Shown one piece after another: positions 15,531 through 24,414 of a stretch of DNA of 64,000 nt. The position numbers and the translations under genes were made by a program. Position 1 is the stretch's first letter; each line of letters opens with the position of its first letter. Under the pieces are notes generated by a model that saw nothing but the letters and a program-made list of their open reading frames with translations, did not search any database and was not told the origin of the DNA. The DNA lies in the NCBI GenBank assembly GCA_045128915.1, contig JBGVIT010000008.1:3275-67274 (forward strand), in the 5' to 3' direction. Origin of the DNA: RGIG9115 sp045128915. Its GTDB lineage: Bacteria; Bacillota; Clostridia; UBA1381.

Positions 15531-16184
15531 ATGAAACTTTTTATTGATACTGCAAACGTAGAAGAAATCAAAAAAGCCAATGACATGGGTGTAATCTGCG
15601 GTGTTACAACAAATCCGTCACTTATTGCAAAGGAAGGACGCGACTTTGTTGAGGTTGTAAAAGAGATAACATCTATTGTTGACGGTCCCATAAGCGCAGA
15701 AGTTATTTCTCTCGAAGCTGACAAAATGGTAGCCGAAGCAAAGGAGCTTTATAATAAGATTAACAACCCCAATCTTGTTATCAAAATCCCCATGTGCGGT
15801 GAAGGTCTTAAGGCAGTAAAGCAGCTTTCTGCTTTAGGCATTAAAACCAACGTAACTCTCATTTTCTCAGCAGCTCAGGCACTCCTTGCAGCAAAAGCCG
15901 GAGCATCATATGTCAGCCCCTTTGTAGGAAGACTCGACGATATAGGCAGAGTAGGTATGGAGCTTATTGAAGAAATTGCTGAAATATTTGAAATACATAA
16001 CATCGAATCAGAAATCATATCAGCATCAATCAGAAATCCCATTCACGTAACTGATTCAGCCCGTGCAGGAAGCCATATTGCAACAGTACCTTATAAGGTA
16101 ATCGAACAGATGCTTCACCATCCGCTGACAGATGCAGGAATAGAAAAATTTTTAAAGGATTGGGAAACAGTACCCAAGAAATGA
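15531..16184 (+). CDS. tal: small transaldolase / fructose-6-phosphate aldolase family
   Basis: The 217-residue TIM-barrel protein starts MKLFIDTANVEEIKKAND and has GVTTNPSLIAKEG. The Schiff-base lysine is K85 in NLVIKIPM, and AGASYVSPFVGRLDDIG follows. The C-terminal block HPLTDAGIEKFLKDW is like Bacillus-type transaldolases. It most likely transfers dihydroxyacetone units in the pentose phosphate pathway; aldolase activity of the FSA type is the alternative and cannot be excluded from sequence. It stands alone, divergent from the DeoR regulator, which probably controls it. Confidence 0.9.
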   Translation: MKLFIDTANVEEIKKANDMGVICGVTTNPSLIAKEGRDFVEVVKEITSIVDGPISAEVISLEADKMVAEAKELYNKINNPNLVIKIPMCGEGLKAVKQLSALGIKTNVTLIFSAAQALLAAKAGASYVSPFVGRLDDIGRVGMELIEEIAEIFEIHNIESEIISASIRNPIHVTDSARAGSHIATVPYKVIEQMLHHPLTDAGIEKFLKDWETVPKK

Positions 16185-16189
16185 TATAA

Positions 16190-16214
16190 AAAATGCGACG
16201 TTAAGTCGCATTTT
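16190..16214 (+). terminator. terminator after the transaldolase gene
   Basis: AAAATGCGAC and GTCGCATTTT pair around GTTAA. The T-tail is short, so termination may be partial. The stem core ATGCGAC is the same as in the rplA terminator. Confidence 0.75.
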
Positions 16215-16292
16215 CAGACCGTCGAAAAAGTCGTTCTACCGCAAGCTAACGATAAAATATGCGTTTGAGAATGATTTTGATTGCACAAGAAA

Positions 16293-16327
16293 AACCCCAA
16301 GAAAAACATATAGTTTTTCTTGGGGTT
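16293..16327. repeat. 14-bp perfect inverted repeat (terminator-like)
   Basis: AACCCCAAGAAAAA (16293-16306) and TTTTTCTTGGGGTT (16314-16327) form a perfect stem around a CATATAG loop. It lies between the transaldolase terminator and the repeat-like segment at 16330-16385. Confidence 0.8.
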
Positions 16328-16388
16328 GCTTGCTTTTTGCCAACTTGAACTCTACCGTACTCATGTACGCCGACGAATTCAAGTTGAC
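16328..16388 (-). repeat. diverged member of the dispersed hairpin repeat (copy E)
   Basis: The plus-strand run TTGCTTGCTTTTTGCC, then AACTTGAACTCTACCG, then the GTAC-TCAT-GTAC dyad and GCCGACGAATTCAAG, follows the order of elements in copy D (29157-29223) and copy A (36412-36569). Similarity is partial, so membership is tentative. Confidence 0.4.
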
Positions 16389-16613
16389 AAAATATATCTT
16401 AAAGCAGGCGAAAGCAAGGATGTAGCCTTAAAAGTGGAAAAGAAAGATATAGGCTATTATAATGTACTTTTAAAACAATGGGTTACAGAGCAGGGACAGT
16501 ATGAAATATATGTAGGTTCATCATCAAGGGACATTAGACTTGAAAAAACAATCTCCATTGATTCACACACTCCCTATTCCATAGACCAAGTGGGAAATAC
16601 CATGCTCGGATGA
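16389..16613 (+). pseudogene. C-terminal fragment of a GH3 beta-glucosidase
   Basis: The frame reads KIYLKAGESKDVALKVEKKD, then GYYNVLLKQWVTEQGQYEIY and VGSSSRDIRLEKTISI. This is the fibronectin-like C-terminal domain of GH3 beta-glucosidases (pattern LKPGES, YEI-VGxSSRDIRL). The catalytic domains, normally about 600 residues, are absent, and the open frame runs back into unrelated repeat sequence. It is a decayed remnant. It ends two bases from the convergent DMT transporter stop. Confidence 0.8.
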
Positions 16614-16615
16614 TT

Positions 16616-17461
16616 TCACAACGCCATTAATATAGACGATGCCAGCGCAATTCCTGCTGCTATGAACTCTGTCTTTGTCACCTTTACTTTCCGCAGCTTA
16701 TCAATCAGGGTTGAGAACACAATAGTTCCGCCCGTAACCAACGGATACTGAACAGAAGTAGGCAGATGAAGAAGTGCAATAAGGAGCAAAAGATTTGCAA
16801 TGCTGTTTAGCCCTGCAATGCCAAAGCAGTAAAACACCGATTTTTTGCTTATCTTAAATTGTCGTTCCTTTTGACAGAGCATAAGAGGTATGCATATAAC
16901 TGCTATTATAATTTTCGTAAGCATCAAAAAGCTTGACGAATCCGTACAAATGGATTCAAAGGACTGATGAAATGATGAAATTACAGCTACCGAGCCATTT
17001 AAGAAAAATACCGCAATATAATATTTTACAGCTTTCTTCGATTGGCTTTTATCCGTAATGGTCATCAGTATAGAAAGGGTTATAAGCACACAGCAAGCCA
17101 ATCTTATAAGCTTAAATTCTTCGCCTGTAAGCACTCCGTATAGAAAGGGCAAAATCATTCCGCCTATCATGGAAAATACTGAATAAACAGATAAATTGGC
17201 GTAATGAAATGCCTTGATTGTAGCATAATTGAGCAGCAGCGTTGCTACCGAATATACTATTGCAACAATACTTGAAAACAAAGTGATTTCAAGAGTGAAT
17301 CTGTTTAGCACAAGCAGAATTATAAGACCGAATATAGATGTATATAAGGATAAATTAAAGGCCTGAAATACGCTGCTTCCGTTTTCTTTCTGAAACCCGT
17401 TATTAAACATGAACTGCAAGGAAAACAAAAGCGTGGCGAGGGAAACTATAAAATAATACAT
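16616..17461 (-). CDS. DMT-superfamily (EamA-like) transporter
   Basis: A 281-residue integral membrane protein with about ten hydrophobic segments and the two-half EamA layout, each half ending in a short helix pair (for example TVLITLSILMTI-like and AAGIALASSILMAL). The start overlaps the end of the six-hairpin glycosidase gene by 16 bases, so the two are translationally coupled and probably work together. That would make it a sugar or oligosaccharide permease, an unusual role for the family. This is inference from context only. Confidence 0.78.
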   Translation of the reverse strand: MYYFIVSLATLLFSLQFMFNNGFQKENGSSVFQAFNLSLYTSIFGLIILLVLNRFTLEITLFSSIVAIVYSVATLLLNYATIKAFHYANLSVYSVFSMIGGMILPFLYGVLTGEEFKLIRLACCVLITLSILMTITDKSQSKKAVKYYIAVFFLNGSVAVISSFHQSFESICTDSSSFLMLTKIIIAVICIPLMLCQKERQFKISKKSVFYCFGIAGLNSIANLLLLIALLHLPTSVQYPLVTGGTIVFSTLIDKLRKVKVTKTEFIAAGIALASSILMAL

Positions 17462-19068
17462 TCCATATCCTCCAGCTTTGTTATCTCTTTACTTTCAGTA
17501 ATTTTTGAAATAAGGAACATTCTGTCTGCAGTAGCTAACATACAGTTAATCCACAGATTGCCGCCGTCCTCAATGCAGGTTTTGCGCATCCAATGTGTCG
17601 GAATAAGTCCCGTTTCGCTGTTTTGCATTCTTGTAATCATATCACCTAAAACGCAGGCTTTTTCAAGAAGCAAAGGCTCTTTTTTCACAAGGTACATTTT
17701 CAAAAACGATTCCATTATAATAGATGTGCTTGCATCTATGGGCATATGCCAATGATATTGCTCAAGCCCTGCGGGTGAGTACCATTGACTTATATCCGTT
17801 CCGTGCTTGGGGCTGGTTTTGTGATTCCAGGGCGCAAAATTACCCCATATAACAAATTGGTCCTCGATAAATCTTAATAAATCCTCTGCTTCGGACATTG
17901 CCTCTGCATCGTTACGCATATTATTTAGAATATAAGTCATCATTGCGTGAGGGCCGTAATGAGTGAGATTTGAATAGTTGGCAGAGATGTCGCTGTCCTC
18001 AAACTGACCTTCCCAGTTATATGTTTCAAAGCATTTTTTTACCATGTAATTGAATGCTCCGATTTCAAGCTCATGCCATTTTTGGTCATTTGTACGCTTG
18101 AACATTGTGTTCATAAACGACATAAACATTTGGGGAACGCAGTGATTAGGTGAAATCGGCTCGCCTGTTTCCGCATCAATCTGGAGATACCAGCTTCCGC
18201 TTGGCTGTACATGCTTTTCAAGATACTCCGCAATTTTCAATGCGGCGTCAAAAAAACGTTTTTCTCCTGTCGCTTTTTCAAGAGCAAGATATGCAAGTCC
18301 TACTTCCGGCGGATAAATCATCATTATACTGCCAAAACGTACTACTGCTGCTTCATTATTAAAATCCTCAAGCTTTCTGCCCGGAATGTTTTTGCGGAAT
18401 TCAAGGTAGTATGTAGGTGGGAGATATGCAGTGGGCAGGCTTTCATCATAGCTTATGGAGATAAGGAAGTCAGCAGCTCTTACAGCAATCTGAATTGCAT
18501 TATCTGCATTTTTTGGATCAAGCTCTGCATAGTGAAGCATAGCTCGTATGATTGCAGAAATGGTTTTTGACGGATAAACATTAAAGTCATATTCTATGTC
18601 AGGTGTTCCGTGAAGCAGCCAATGCTGAATAAACGGCTGTGAATAAACGTATTCATAAGCCTTTAAAGCGCATTCCTTATAAGAGCGTGCCTTTGGTGGA
18701 TAGGCTTCAATGCCGGGAAACGGTGCGCATTTATAAAATGTACGTGCGCCCACCATGAATTCAGGCTCTCCTGATTTGTTCAAAGCTTCCACCTTAAGCT
18801 GTACCATACCTTCGGGAATGTCGTTCCAGATAGGACAAAGGAGAGCCATAGGGCTGTCAGCTTCAAATGTATGTACCTTTTTATTGCAGTCAGTTGCACT
18901 AAAAAGGTATTTTTCATATCCGGGCGCAAAGGGGAATTCAAAATTCGGACTAAACATAAATTGAGATGCCTGAACGTTCCAGAACGGACGTCCGTTTTTG
19001 CCGCCGTGATGTGCGGTTGTTACTTGGCTTGCATATTCTTTCAATGCTTGTTTTGCATTTTCGCTCAT
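17446..19068 (-). CDS. six-hairpin (alpha/alpha barrel) glycosidase-like protein of unknown specificity
   Basis: A cytoplasmic 540-residue protein without a signal peptide. It is rich in Trp, Tyr and His and shows the repeating helix-pair pattern of (alpha/alpha)6 barrels: YPSKTISAIIRAMLHYAELD, YPPEVGLAYLALEKATGEKR, ALKIAEYLEKHVQPSGSWY. I do not recognise a specific GH family. GH88/GH105, lyase-like or N-acylglucosamine epimerase-like barrels are possible. It overlaps the downstream DMT transporter and is divergent from an AraC regulator, the layout of a small carbohydrate operon. AGGAGG lies just before ATG at 19068. Confidence 0.65.
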   Translation of the reverse strand: MSENAKQALKEYASQVTTAHHGGKNGRPFWNVQASQFMFSPNFEFPFAPGYEKYLFSATDCNKKVHTFEADSPMALLCPIWNDIPEGMVQLKVEALNKSGEPEFMVGARTFYKCAPFPGIEAYPPKARSYKECALKAYEYVYSQPFIQHWLLHGTPDIEYDFNVYPSKTISAIIRAMLHYAELDPKNADNAIQIAVRAADFLISISYDESLPTAYLPPTYYLEFRKNIPGRKLEDFNNEAAVVRFGSIMMIYPPEVGLAYLALEKATGEKRFFDAALKIAEYLEKHVQPSGSWYLQIDAETGEPISPNHCVPQMFMSFMNTMFKRTNDQKWHELEIGAFNYMVKKCFETYNWEGQFEDSDISANYSNLTHYGPHAMMTYILNNMRNDAEAMSEAEDLLRFIEDQFVIWGNFAPWNHKTSPKHGTDISQWYSPAGLEQYHWHMPIDASTSIIMESFLKMYLVKKEPLLLEKACVLGDMITRMQNSETGLIPTHWMRKTCIEDGGNLWINCMLATADRMFLISKITESKEITKLEDMECIIL

Positions 19069-19181
19069 ATAAAAAACCTCCTGTTTTTTCTCTAAAAAAG
19101 CATATCACGAAATAAGCTGTTTTTCCATGCACAAATTTATTGTATTTTTGGACAAATCTATTATAACATTTCAAAAATCAC

Positions 19182-19210
19182 TTGAATTGTGTATAAAACG
19201 ATGCTATAAT
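19182..19210 (+). promoter_or_regulatory. promoter of the AraC-bioY pair
   Basis: TTGAAT (19182-19187) and TATAAT (19205-19210) have a 17-base spacer. The 171-base gap is shared with the divergent glycosidase gene. A TATAAT on the minus strand near 19160-19165 may serve that direction, but its -35 is weak. Confidence 0.75.
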
Positions 19211-19239
19211 ATAGACAAATATTTTTATGGGGGAAGCTT

Positions 19240-20070
19240 ATGGCAGTAAGACAAGTATATTACAGCGCCGGAAATGCAAAGGAAAGTAACAGATGCATCG
19301 AAACTGTTCCTATTATAATAAACGATGTAGGCGTAGAATATTTTTATGCTCCGTTTACAAGCCACAGCAGCAGAATGGATTTCGGGCTTGTGTATGTGGT
19401 AAGCGGAACAATGCGTTTTACCCGAAGCGACGGAGAAAATGTTTTAAATGAAGGCGGTTTTTTTATAGGCCCGCCTCATCGGGAAGAAACGGGATTTGGA
19501 ACAGACGGGGATTATCTTAATTACTATTGGCTGAATTTTACCGGCAGCCGTGCAGCTTCTCTTATTGAGCAAATGGGCTTTCAGTATAATAAAGCCTACA
19601 CCGCTCCCGACACCGAAGAAATAGGCGAATGTTTCAGGAAGATTTTTTCAGAGTTCCATATAAATGACAGATTTTTTGCGCCCAGGTCGGAGGCGGCGCT
19701 TGTAATGCTTCTTTCCACCATTGCAAGAGCAGCAGAGGGCGGGAAAAGAGAGCATCTGAAATCCGTAGAATATATCCATGAGCATTATAACGAGGACATA
19801 TCAGTTGCACAGCTTGCCCGTATGGAAAAGTTCAGCTATTCTCATTATCACAACGTTTTCAAAAAGGTTATGGGTATGTCACCTCAGGAATATATCACCA
19901 CTCAAAGAATGAATACGGCATGTTTCTATCTTCTGGAAAGTAACCATTCCATAGGAGAAATATCAGAGCTTACGGGCTATCCTGACCAATGTTATTTCAG
20001 CAGACTTTTTAAGAAGAAAATGGGAATTTCGCCTCAGGAATACCGTAAAAGCAAAGGAGAAATCAAATGA
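19240..20070 (+). CDS. AraC-family regulator with cupin sensor domain
   Basis: This 276-residue regulator has an N-terminal AraC-binding cupin (FGLVYVVSGTMRFTRSDGEN, GFFIGPPHREETGFG). The C-terminal double HTH is VEYIHEHYNEDISVAQLARM followed by SYSHYHNVFKKVMGMSPQEY and then GYPDQCYFSRLFKKKMGISP. It probably activates the divergent six-hairpin glycosidase/transporter pair in response to a sugar. The stop overlaps the bioY start (ATGA), which couples it to an unrelated biotin transporter. It is normal in length and domains. Confidence 0.92.
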   Translation: MAVRQVYYSAGNAKESNRCIETVPIIINDVGVEYFYAPFTSHSSRMDFGLVYVVSGTMRFTRSDGENVLNEGGFFIGPPHREETGFGTDGDYLNYYWLNFTGSRAASLIEQMGFQYNKAYTAPDTEEIGECFRKIFSEFHINDRFFAPRSEAALVMLLSTIARAAEGGKREHLKSVEYIHEHYNEDISVAQLARMEKFSYSHYHNVFKKVMGMSPQEYITTQRMNTACFYLLESNHSIGEISELTGYPDQCYFSRLFKKKMGISPQEYRKSKGEIK

Positions 20071-20600
20071 AAAATTTGAAGAATATAACTGTAGGAGCGC
20101 TTTTTTCGGCACTCATATGCATTGGTGCATTTATAAAAATTCCTTTGCCTCAGCTTCCGATTACGATGCAGATGTTTTTTGTACTCCTTGCAGGACTTAC
20201 CCTCACTCCCAATACTGCTCTTTTGGCTGTAGGCGGATATGTTTTGCTCGGTCTTGCAGGCTTGCCCGTATTCTCGTCAGGCGGCGGAATAAGCTATGTT
20301 TTAATGCCAAGCTTCGGCTATATAATAGGATTTTTTGCGGCGGCACCTTTAATGGCTGTAATATGCCGCCGCCAAAAAGGCTTCATCCGGATGATTTTCG
20401 CATCCCTTGCCGGTATAGCGGTAATCTACATAGTGGGAATTTCCTATTTCTGCCTGATTACTTACTTCATACTTCATGCAGATATAAGCGCTGAAAATAT
20501 AATTAAGCTATGCATCCTTGCCATGCTCCCCGGCGATTTAATATCATCAGCTTTTGCAATACTGAGTGCTGCAAAACTAAGGAAAACTAATATTATGTAA
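20067..20600 (+). CDS. bioY: biotin ECF transporter S component BioY
   Basis: The 177-residue membrane protein has six hydrophobic segments and BioY motifs: FIKIPLPQLPITMQMFFVLL near the N-terminus, GLPVFSSGGG and PSFGYIIGF in the middle, and LPGDLISSAFA near the end. It binds biotin and works alone or with EcfAAT. It overlaps the araC-type gene by 4 bases. No BirA box was identified. An imperfect inverted repeat after it (AAAATTTCCGCT with AGCGGGAATTTT) probably terminates it. Confidence 0.93.
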   Translation: MKNLKNITVGALFSALICIGAFIKIPLPQLPITMQMFFVLLAGLTLTPNTALLAVGGYVLLGLAGLPVFSSGGGISYVLMPSFGYIIGFFAAAPLMAVICRRQKGFIRMIFASLAGIAVIYIVGISYFCLITYFILHADISAENIIKLCILAMLPGDLISSAFAILSAAKLRKTNIM

Positions 20601-20608
20601 ACCACAAA

Positions 20609-20661
20609 ATTTCCGCTCAAGAAAAAAAGTAGTTGACAAGCGGGAATTTTTGTAGTATTTT
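20609..20661 (+). promoter_or_regulatory. bioY terminator with nested topA promoter
   Basis: AAAATTTCCGCT and AGCGGGAATTTTT are an 11 of 12 inverted repeat with a T-tail. TTGACA (20633-20638), inside the loop, plus TATTTT (20656-20661) with a 17-base spacer form the topA promoter. The leader after it carries GTATTTA/TAAATAC, a weak dyad near 20698-20727. Confidence 0.65.
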
Positions 20662-20763
20662 AAATATTGAACGTTTTATGGAAAGAATAGAATTTGGTAT
20701 TTAGCATATATTGTTATGGTAGTAAATACTCTGAAATTTTGAAAGGAGTAGAGGATATAAGCA

Positions 20764-22842
20764 ATGGCAAAAACGAAGCTTTTGATAGTTGAGTCACCGT
20801 CTAAGGCGGCTACAATAAAAAAATATCTCGGCAGCGACTATAAGGTTATGGCATCAGTAGGTCATATTATCGACCTTCCCAAAAGTCAGCTGGGAGTGGA
20901 TTTGGAAAATGACTTTGAACCAAGATATATAACAATAAGAGGAAAAGGCCCGATTCTTTCGGAGCTGAAAAAGGAAGCGTCCAAAGCGGACAAGGTATAT
21001 CTTGCGACTGACCCTGACCGCGAGGGTGAAGCAATCAGCTGGCATTTGGCTAATGCTCTTGATATTGATGTAAAGTCACCGTGCCGTGTAACCTTTAACG
21101 AAATAACAAAATCAGTTGTTAAATCATCAATAAAAGAAGCAAGACCAATCAATATGGACTTGGTTAATGCGCAGCAGGCAAGACGTGTGCTTGACAGAAT
21201 AGTAGGCTACAAAATCAGTCCTATTCTCTGGGAGAAGATAAAAAAAGGTCTAAGCGCAGGACGAGTTCAGTCTGCGGCACTTAAAATGATATGCGACAAG
21301 GAAGAAGAAATAATTAACTTCGTTCCTGAAGAGTTCTGGACAGCGGACGCAGAGTGCCTTTTTGGCAAAAGTAAATTTGAAGCAAAATACTATGGCGAAA
21401 GCGGCAAGGAAAAGAAAATATCCTCAAAATCCGTCGCAACTACTATCGCAAAGGACATAGAGGGAAAAGAGCTTCTGGCAGATTCAGTAAAGGTTTCAAC
21501 CCAAAAGAAAAATCCGCCGCCGCCCTTTACCACAAGTACGCTTCAGCAGGACGCATCAAGAAAAATTAACTTCGGCGCATCAAAGACTATGCAGATAGCA
21601 CAGCAGCTTTATGAAGGTATTAACATAGGCGGAAAATACGGCTCTGTCGGTCTTATAACATATATGAGAACTGACTCTTTGAGAATTTCCGAAGAAGCAC
21701 AAAAAGAAGCAATATCATATATCAGCTCAAAATTCGGCAAGGACTATGTAAGTCCCAAACAGTATAAAACAAAAAAAGGCGCTCAGGACGCACATGAGGC
21801 AATAAGACCTACAAGTGTTTCCATAGCACCGTCTGATATAAAAGACAAGCTTACGGGCGACCAATACAAGCTCTATAAGCTTGTTTGGGAAAGATTTGTT
21901 GCAAGCCAGATGACTGCGGCAGATTATGAAATAACTCAAATAACACTTTCAGGCGGAGCTCATACCTATCGTGCCTCCGGCTCAAAGCAGATTTTCAAGG
22001 GCTTTACAGCAGTATATGTTGAGGGAACGGACATAAAGGAAGAAAAGGAATCACAGCTTCCAAAGCTCAAAAAGGGCGATAAGGTGGTATGCACAAAGGT
22101 ATCTCCAAAGCAGCACTTTACACAGCCTCCCGCTCGCTATACGGAAGCATCTCTTGTAAAGGCAATGGAGGATAACGGCATCGGCAGACCGTCAACATAC
22201 GCGCCTACTCTTGCCACCATTACTACAAGAGGATATGTGTCAAAATCCAAGAAAACTCTTGTTCCAACAGAGCTTGGAGAAGCGGCAAATGACATAATGC
22301 GCAATAATTTCGCCAAGATAGTAGATGTAGGCTTTACTGCAGACATGGAAGAAAAGCTTGACCTGGTAGGCGATGGTGAGCTTGTATGGAAAGACATTTT
22401 AAGAGGATTCTACCCTGAGTTCAGCGAAACGTTAGAGCTTGCCCACAAAAATGTGGAAAAGATAAAAATAAAGGACGAGGAGTCCGATGTAATCTGCGAT
22501 AAGTGCGGCAGACGTATGGTGTATAAGCTTGGCAAGTACGGCAAATTTCTTGCATGCCCCGGCTTCCCCGAATGTCAGAACACCATGACCATAAAATATG
22601 GTACGGGAGTTATGTGCCCCAAGTGCGGCGGCGAAATTCTTAAAAAGAAGTCCCGCAAGGGCAAGGAATACTACGCCTGCGAAAATCTTGCAAAATGCGG
22701 ATTTATGGCATGGGACAGCCCCGTAAAAGACGAAAAATGTCCCGAATGTGGCGGTATTCTGTTCAAGAAAAACGGCAGAGGCAAAAAGATTTACTGCATA
22801 AACGAGGATTGCGGCTATGAAAGACCGCTGAACAAAAAATAA
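20764..22842 (+). CDS. topA: DNA topoisomerase I
   Basis: The 692-residue type IA topoisomerase has the Toprim domain at the N-terminus (LLIVESPSKAATIKKYLG, ATDPDREGEAISWHL) and the active-site tyrosine in GLITYMRTDSLR. Three C-terminal zinc ribbons follow (CDKCGRRM...CPGFPEC, CPKCGGE...CENLAKC, CPECGG...CINEDC). It relaxes negative supercoils. A GAAAGGAG site lies about 20 bases before ATG. It is followed by a hairpin and trmFO, the usual neighbour in Firmicutes. Confidence 0.97.
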   Translation: MAKTKLLIVESPSKAATIKKYLGSDYKVMASVGHIIDLPKSQLGVDLENDFEPRYITIRGKGPILSELKKEASKADKVYLATDPDREGEAISWHLANALDIDVKSPCRVTFNEITKSVVKSSIKEARPINMDLVNAQQARRVLDRIVGYKISPILWEKIKKGLSAGRVQSAALKMICDKEEEIINFVPEEFWTADAECLFGKSKFEAKYYGESGKEKKISSKSVATTIAKDIEGKELLADSVKVSTQKKNPPPPFTTSTLQQDASRKINFGASKTMQIAQQLYEGINIGGKYGSVGLITYMRTDSLRISEEAQKEAISYISSKFGKDYVSPKQYKTKKGAQDAHEAIRPTSVSIAPSDIKDKLTGDQYKLYKLVWERFVASQMTAADYEITQITLSGGAHTYRASGSKQIFKGFTAVYVEGTDIKEEKESQLPKLKKGDKVVCTKVSPKQHFTQPPARYTEASLVKAMEDNGIGRPSTYAPTLATITTRGYVSKSKKTLVPTELGEAANDIMRNNFAKIVDVGFTADMEEKLDLVGDGELVWKDILRGFYPEFSETLELAHKNVEKIKIKDEESDVICDKCGRRMVYKLGKYGKFLACPGFPECQNTMTIKYGTGVMCPKCGGEILKKKSRKGKEYYACENLAKCGFMAWDSPVKDEKCPECGGILFKKNGRGKKIYCINEDCGYERPLNKK

Positions 22843-22853
22843 CAAAAATGGTG

Positions 22854-22876
22854 AAATCCGCAAAGCTTGCGGATTT
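22854..22876 (+). terminator. hairpin between topA and trmFO
   Basis: AAATCCGCAA and TTGCGGATTT pair around AGC, followed by TAT. The same CCGCAA/TTGCGG stem occurs after the LacI gene at 63912-63935. Confidence 0.7.
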
Positions 22877-22897
22877 TATCTGTTTAGGAGAACAAGA

Positions 22898-24211
22898 ATG
22901 AAAGTAAAGGTAATCGGCGCAGGTCTTGCAGGCTGTGAGGCGGCGCTTCAGCTTGCAAATGAAGGTATTGAGGTTGAGCTTTATGAGATGAAGCCCGTAA
23001 AATTCTCTCCTGCCCACAAAAGCGAAAGCTTTGCAGAGCTTGTCTGCTCAAACTCTCTTAAAGCCGACAGAATAGAAAACGCCTGCGGACTTCTCAAGGA
23101 AGAAATGCGGCTTTTCGGCTCTGTTATGATGGAGTCGGCAGACAAAACAAGAGTTCCGGCAGGCGGAGCTTTGGCTGTGGATAGAGATTTGTTTTCTGCG
23201 TATATAACCGACAAAATCAATTCCCATCCGATGATTCATGTAATTCATGAAGAAGTAACGGATATAGATACAGACCAATACACAATCATTGCAACCGGTC
23301 CCCTGACATCAGGAGCGCTTTTTGACAAGATATTTGAGATAACCGGCAAAAACGGTCTGTCATTTTATGACGCAGCAGCTCCCGTTGTAACAAAGGAAAG
23401 CATTGATTTTGATAAGGTTTTCTATGCTGCACGCTACGACAAAGGTACTGCGGACTATATTAACTGTCCCATGACAAAGGACGAATACGAAGCTTTTTAT
23501 AACGCTCTTATCACGGCCGAATGTGCCACCTTGCATGACTTTGAGAACATGACGGTTTTTGAAGGCTGTATGCCCGTTGAGGTAATGGCAAAAAGAGGTG
23601 AAAAAACTCTCACATTCGGTCCTTTAAAGCCCGTAGGACTTGTAAATCCCAAAACAGGACGCGATGACAGCTACGCAGTTGTACAGCTTCGTCAGGACAA
23701 CATGGAGGGCACGCTTTATAATATAGTTGGATTTCAGACAAATCTGAAATTCCCTGAACAAAAACGGGTATTTTCAATGATACCCGGACTTGAAAATGCA
23801 GAGTTTGTTCGCTACGGAGTAATGCATCGCAACACATTTCTTCAGGCTCCTGATGTCCTTGACAGCCTTTATCGCTGCAAGAAATATCCTAAGCTCTTCT
23901 TTGCAGGTCAGATAACCGGTGTCGAGGGTTATGTGGAATCAGCATCATCAGGAATTATGGCAGGCTTCAATATGGCAAGAATAATCAAAGATAAAGAGCC
24001 TTTAATGCCTGACAGCAGAACGTGCATCGGTGCTTTGCCCCTTTATATCACATCAGCGCTTACCCGACTTGAGCCAATGAACGCCAATTTCGGAATAATA
24101 GACGGTCTTGACTATCGAGTGAAAAATAAGCAGGAGCGCTATGGAATTATAGCAAAAAGGGCGCTTGAGGTTCTTTCCCAAAACCTTGAAAGCATACAGT
24201 TAGGACAATAA
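22898..24211 (+). CDS. trmFO: folate-dependent tRNA (uracil-54-C5) methyltransferase
   Basis: This 437-residue flavoprotein begins with the FAD-binding motif KVIGAGLAGCEAALQLANEG and includes AELVCSNSLK and FFAGQITGVEGYVESASSG. TrmFO makes ribothymidine 54 in tRNA from methylene-THF. It starts after TAGGAG, 55 bases from topA, and normally shares its transcript. Length matches the family. Confidence 0.97.
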   Translation: MKVKVIGAGLAGCEAALQLANEGIEVELYEMKPVKFSPAHKSESFAELVCSNSLKADRIENACGLLKEEMRLFGSVMMESADKTRVPAGGALAVDRDLFSAYITDKINSHPMIHVIHEEVTDIDTDQYTIIATGPLTSGALFDKIFEITGKNGLSFYDAAAPVVTKESIDFDKVFYAARYDKGTADYINCPMTKDEYEAFYNALITAECATLHDFENMTVFEGCMPVEVMAKRGEKTLTFGPLKPVGLVNPKTGRDDSYAVVQLRQDNMEGTLYNIVGFQTNLKFPEQKRVFSMIPGLENAEFVRYGVMHRNTFLQAPDVLDSLYRCKKYPKLFFAGQITGVEGYVESASSGIMAGFNMARIIKDKEPLMPDSRTCIGALPLYITSALTRLEPMNANFGIIDGLDYRVKNKQERYGIIAKRALEVLSQNLESIQLGQ

Positions 24212-24275
24212 ACACATATTTTTCATTGTTGCCGAGGGTTTAATTTATTTAAAATTACTATTTTTGAAATTAGTG

Positions 24276-24304
24276 TTGATTTTTGGATATAAATGTGCTA
24301 AAAT
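24276..24304 (+). promoter_or_regulatory. promoter of rpsB-tsf
   Basis: TTGATT (24276-24281) and TAAAAT (24299-24304) with a 17-base spacer. The leader that follows folds as GCAAAG...CTTTGC (about 24340-24367) with an inner GGG/CCC pairing. It could be an S2 autoregulatory site; no family was assigned. Confidence 0.7.
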
Positions 24305-24414
24305 AAAGCAGTATGAAAAATACACACGTATCTCTATTTGCAAAGGGTTGCCCAATGGGTTCTTTGCAGAGTGCCAGGGGATGCGGAGGATTTAAAAAAC
24401 AGGAGGAATTTAAA

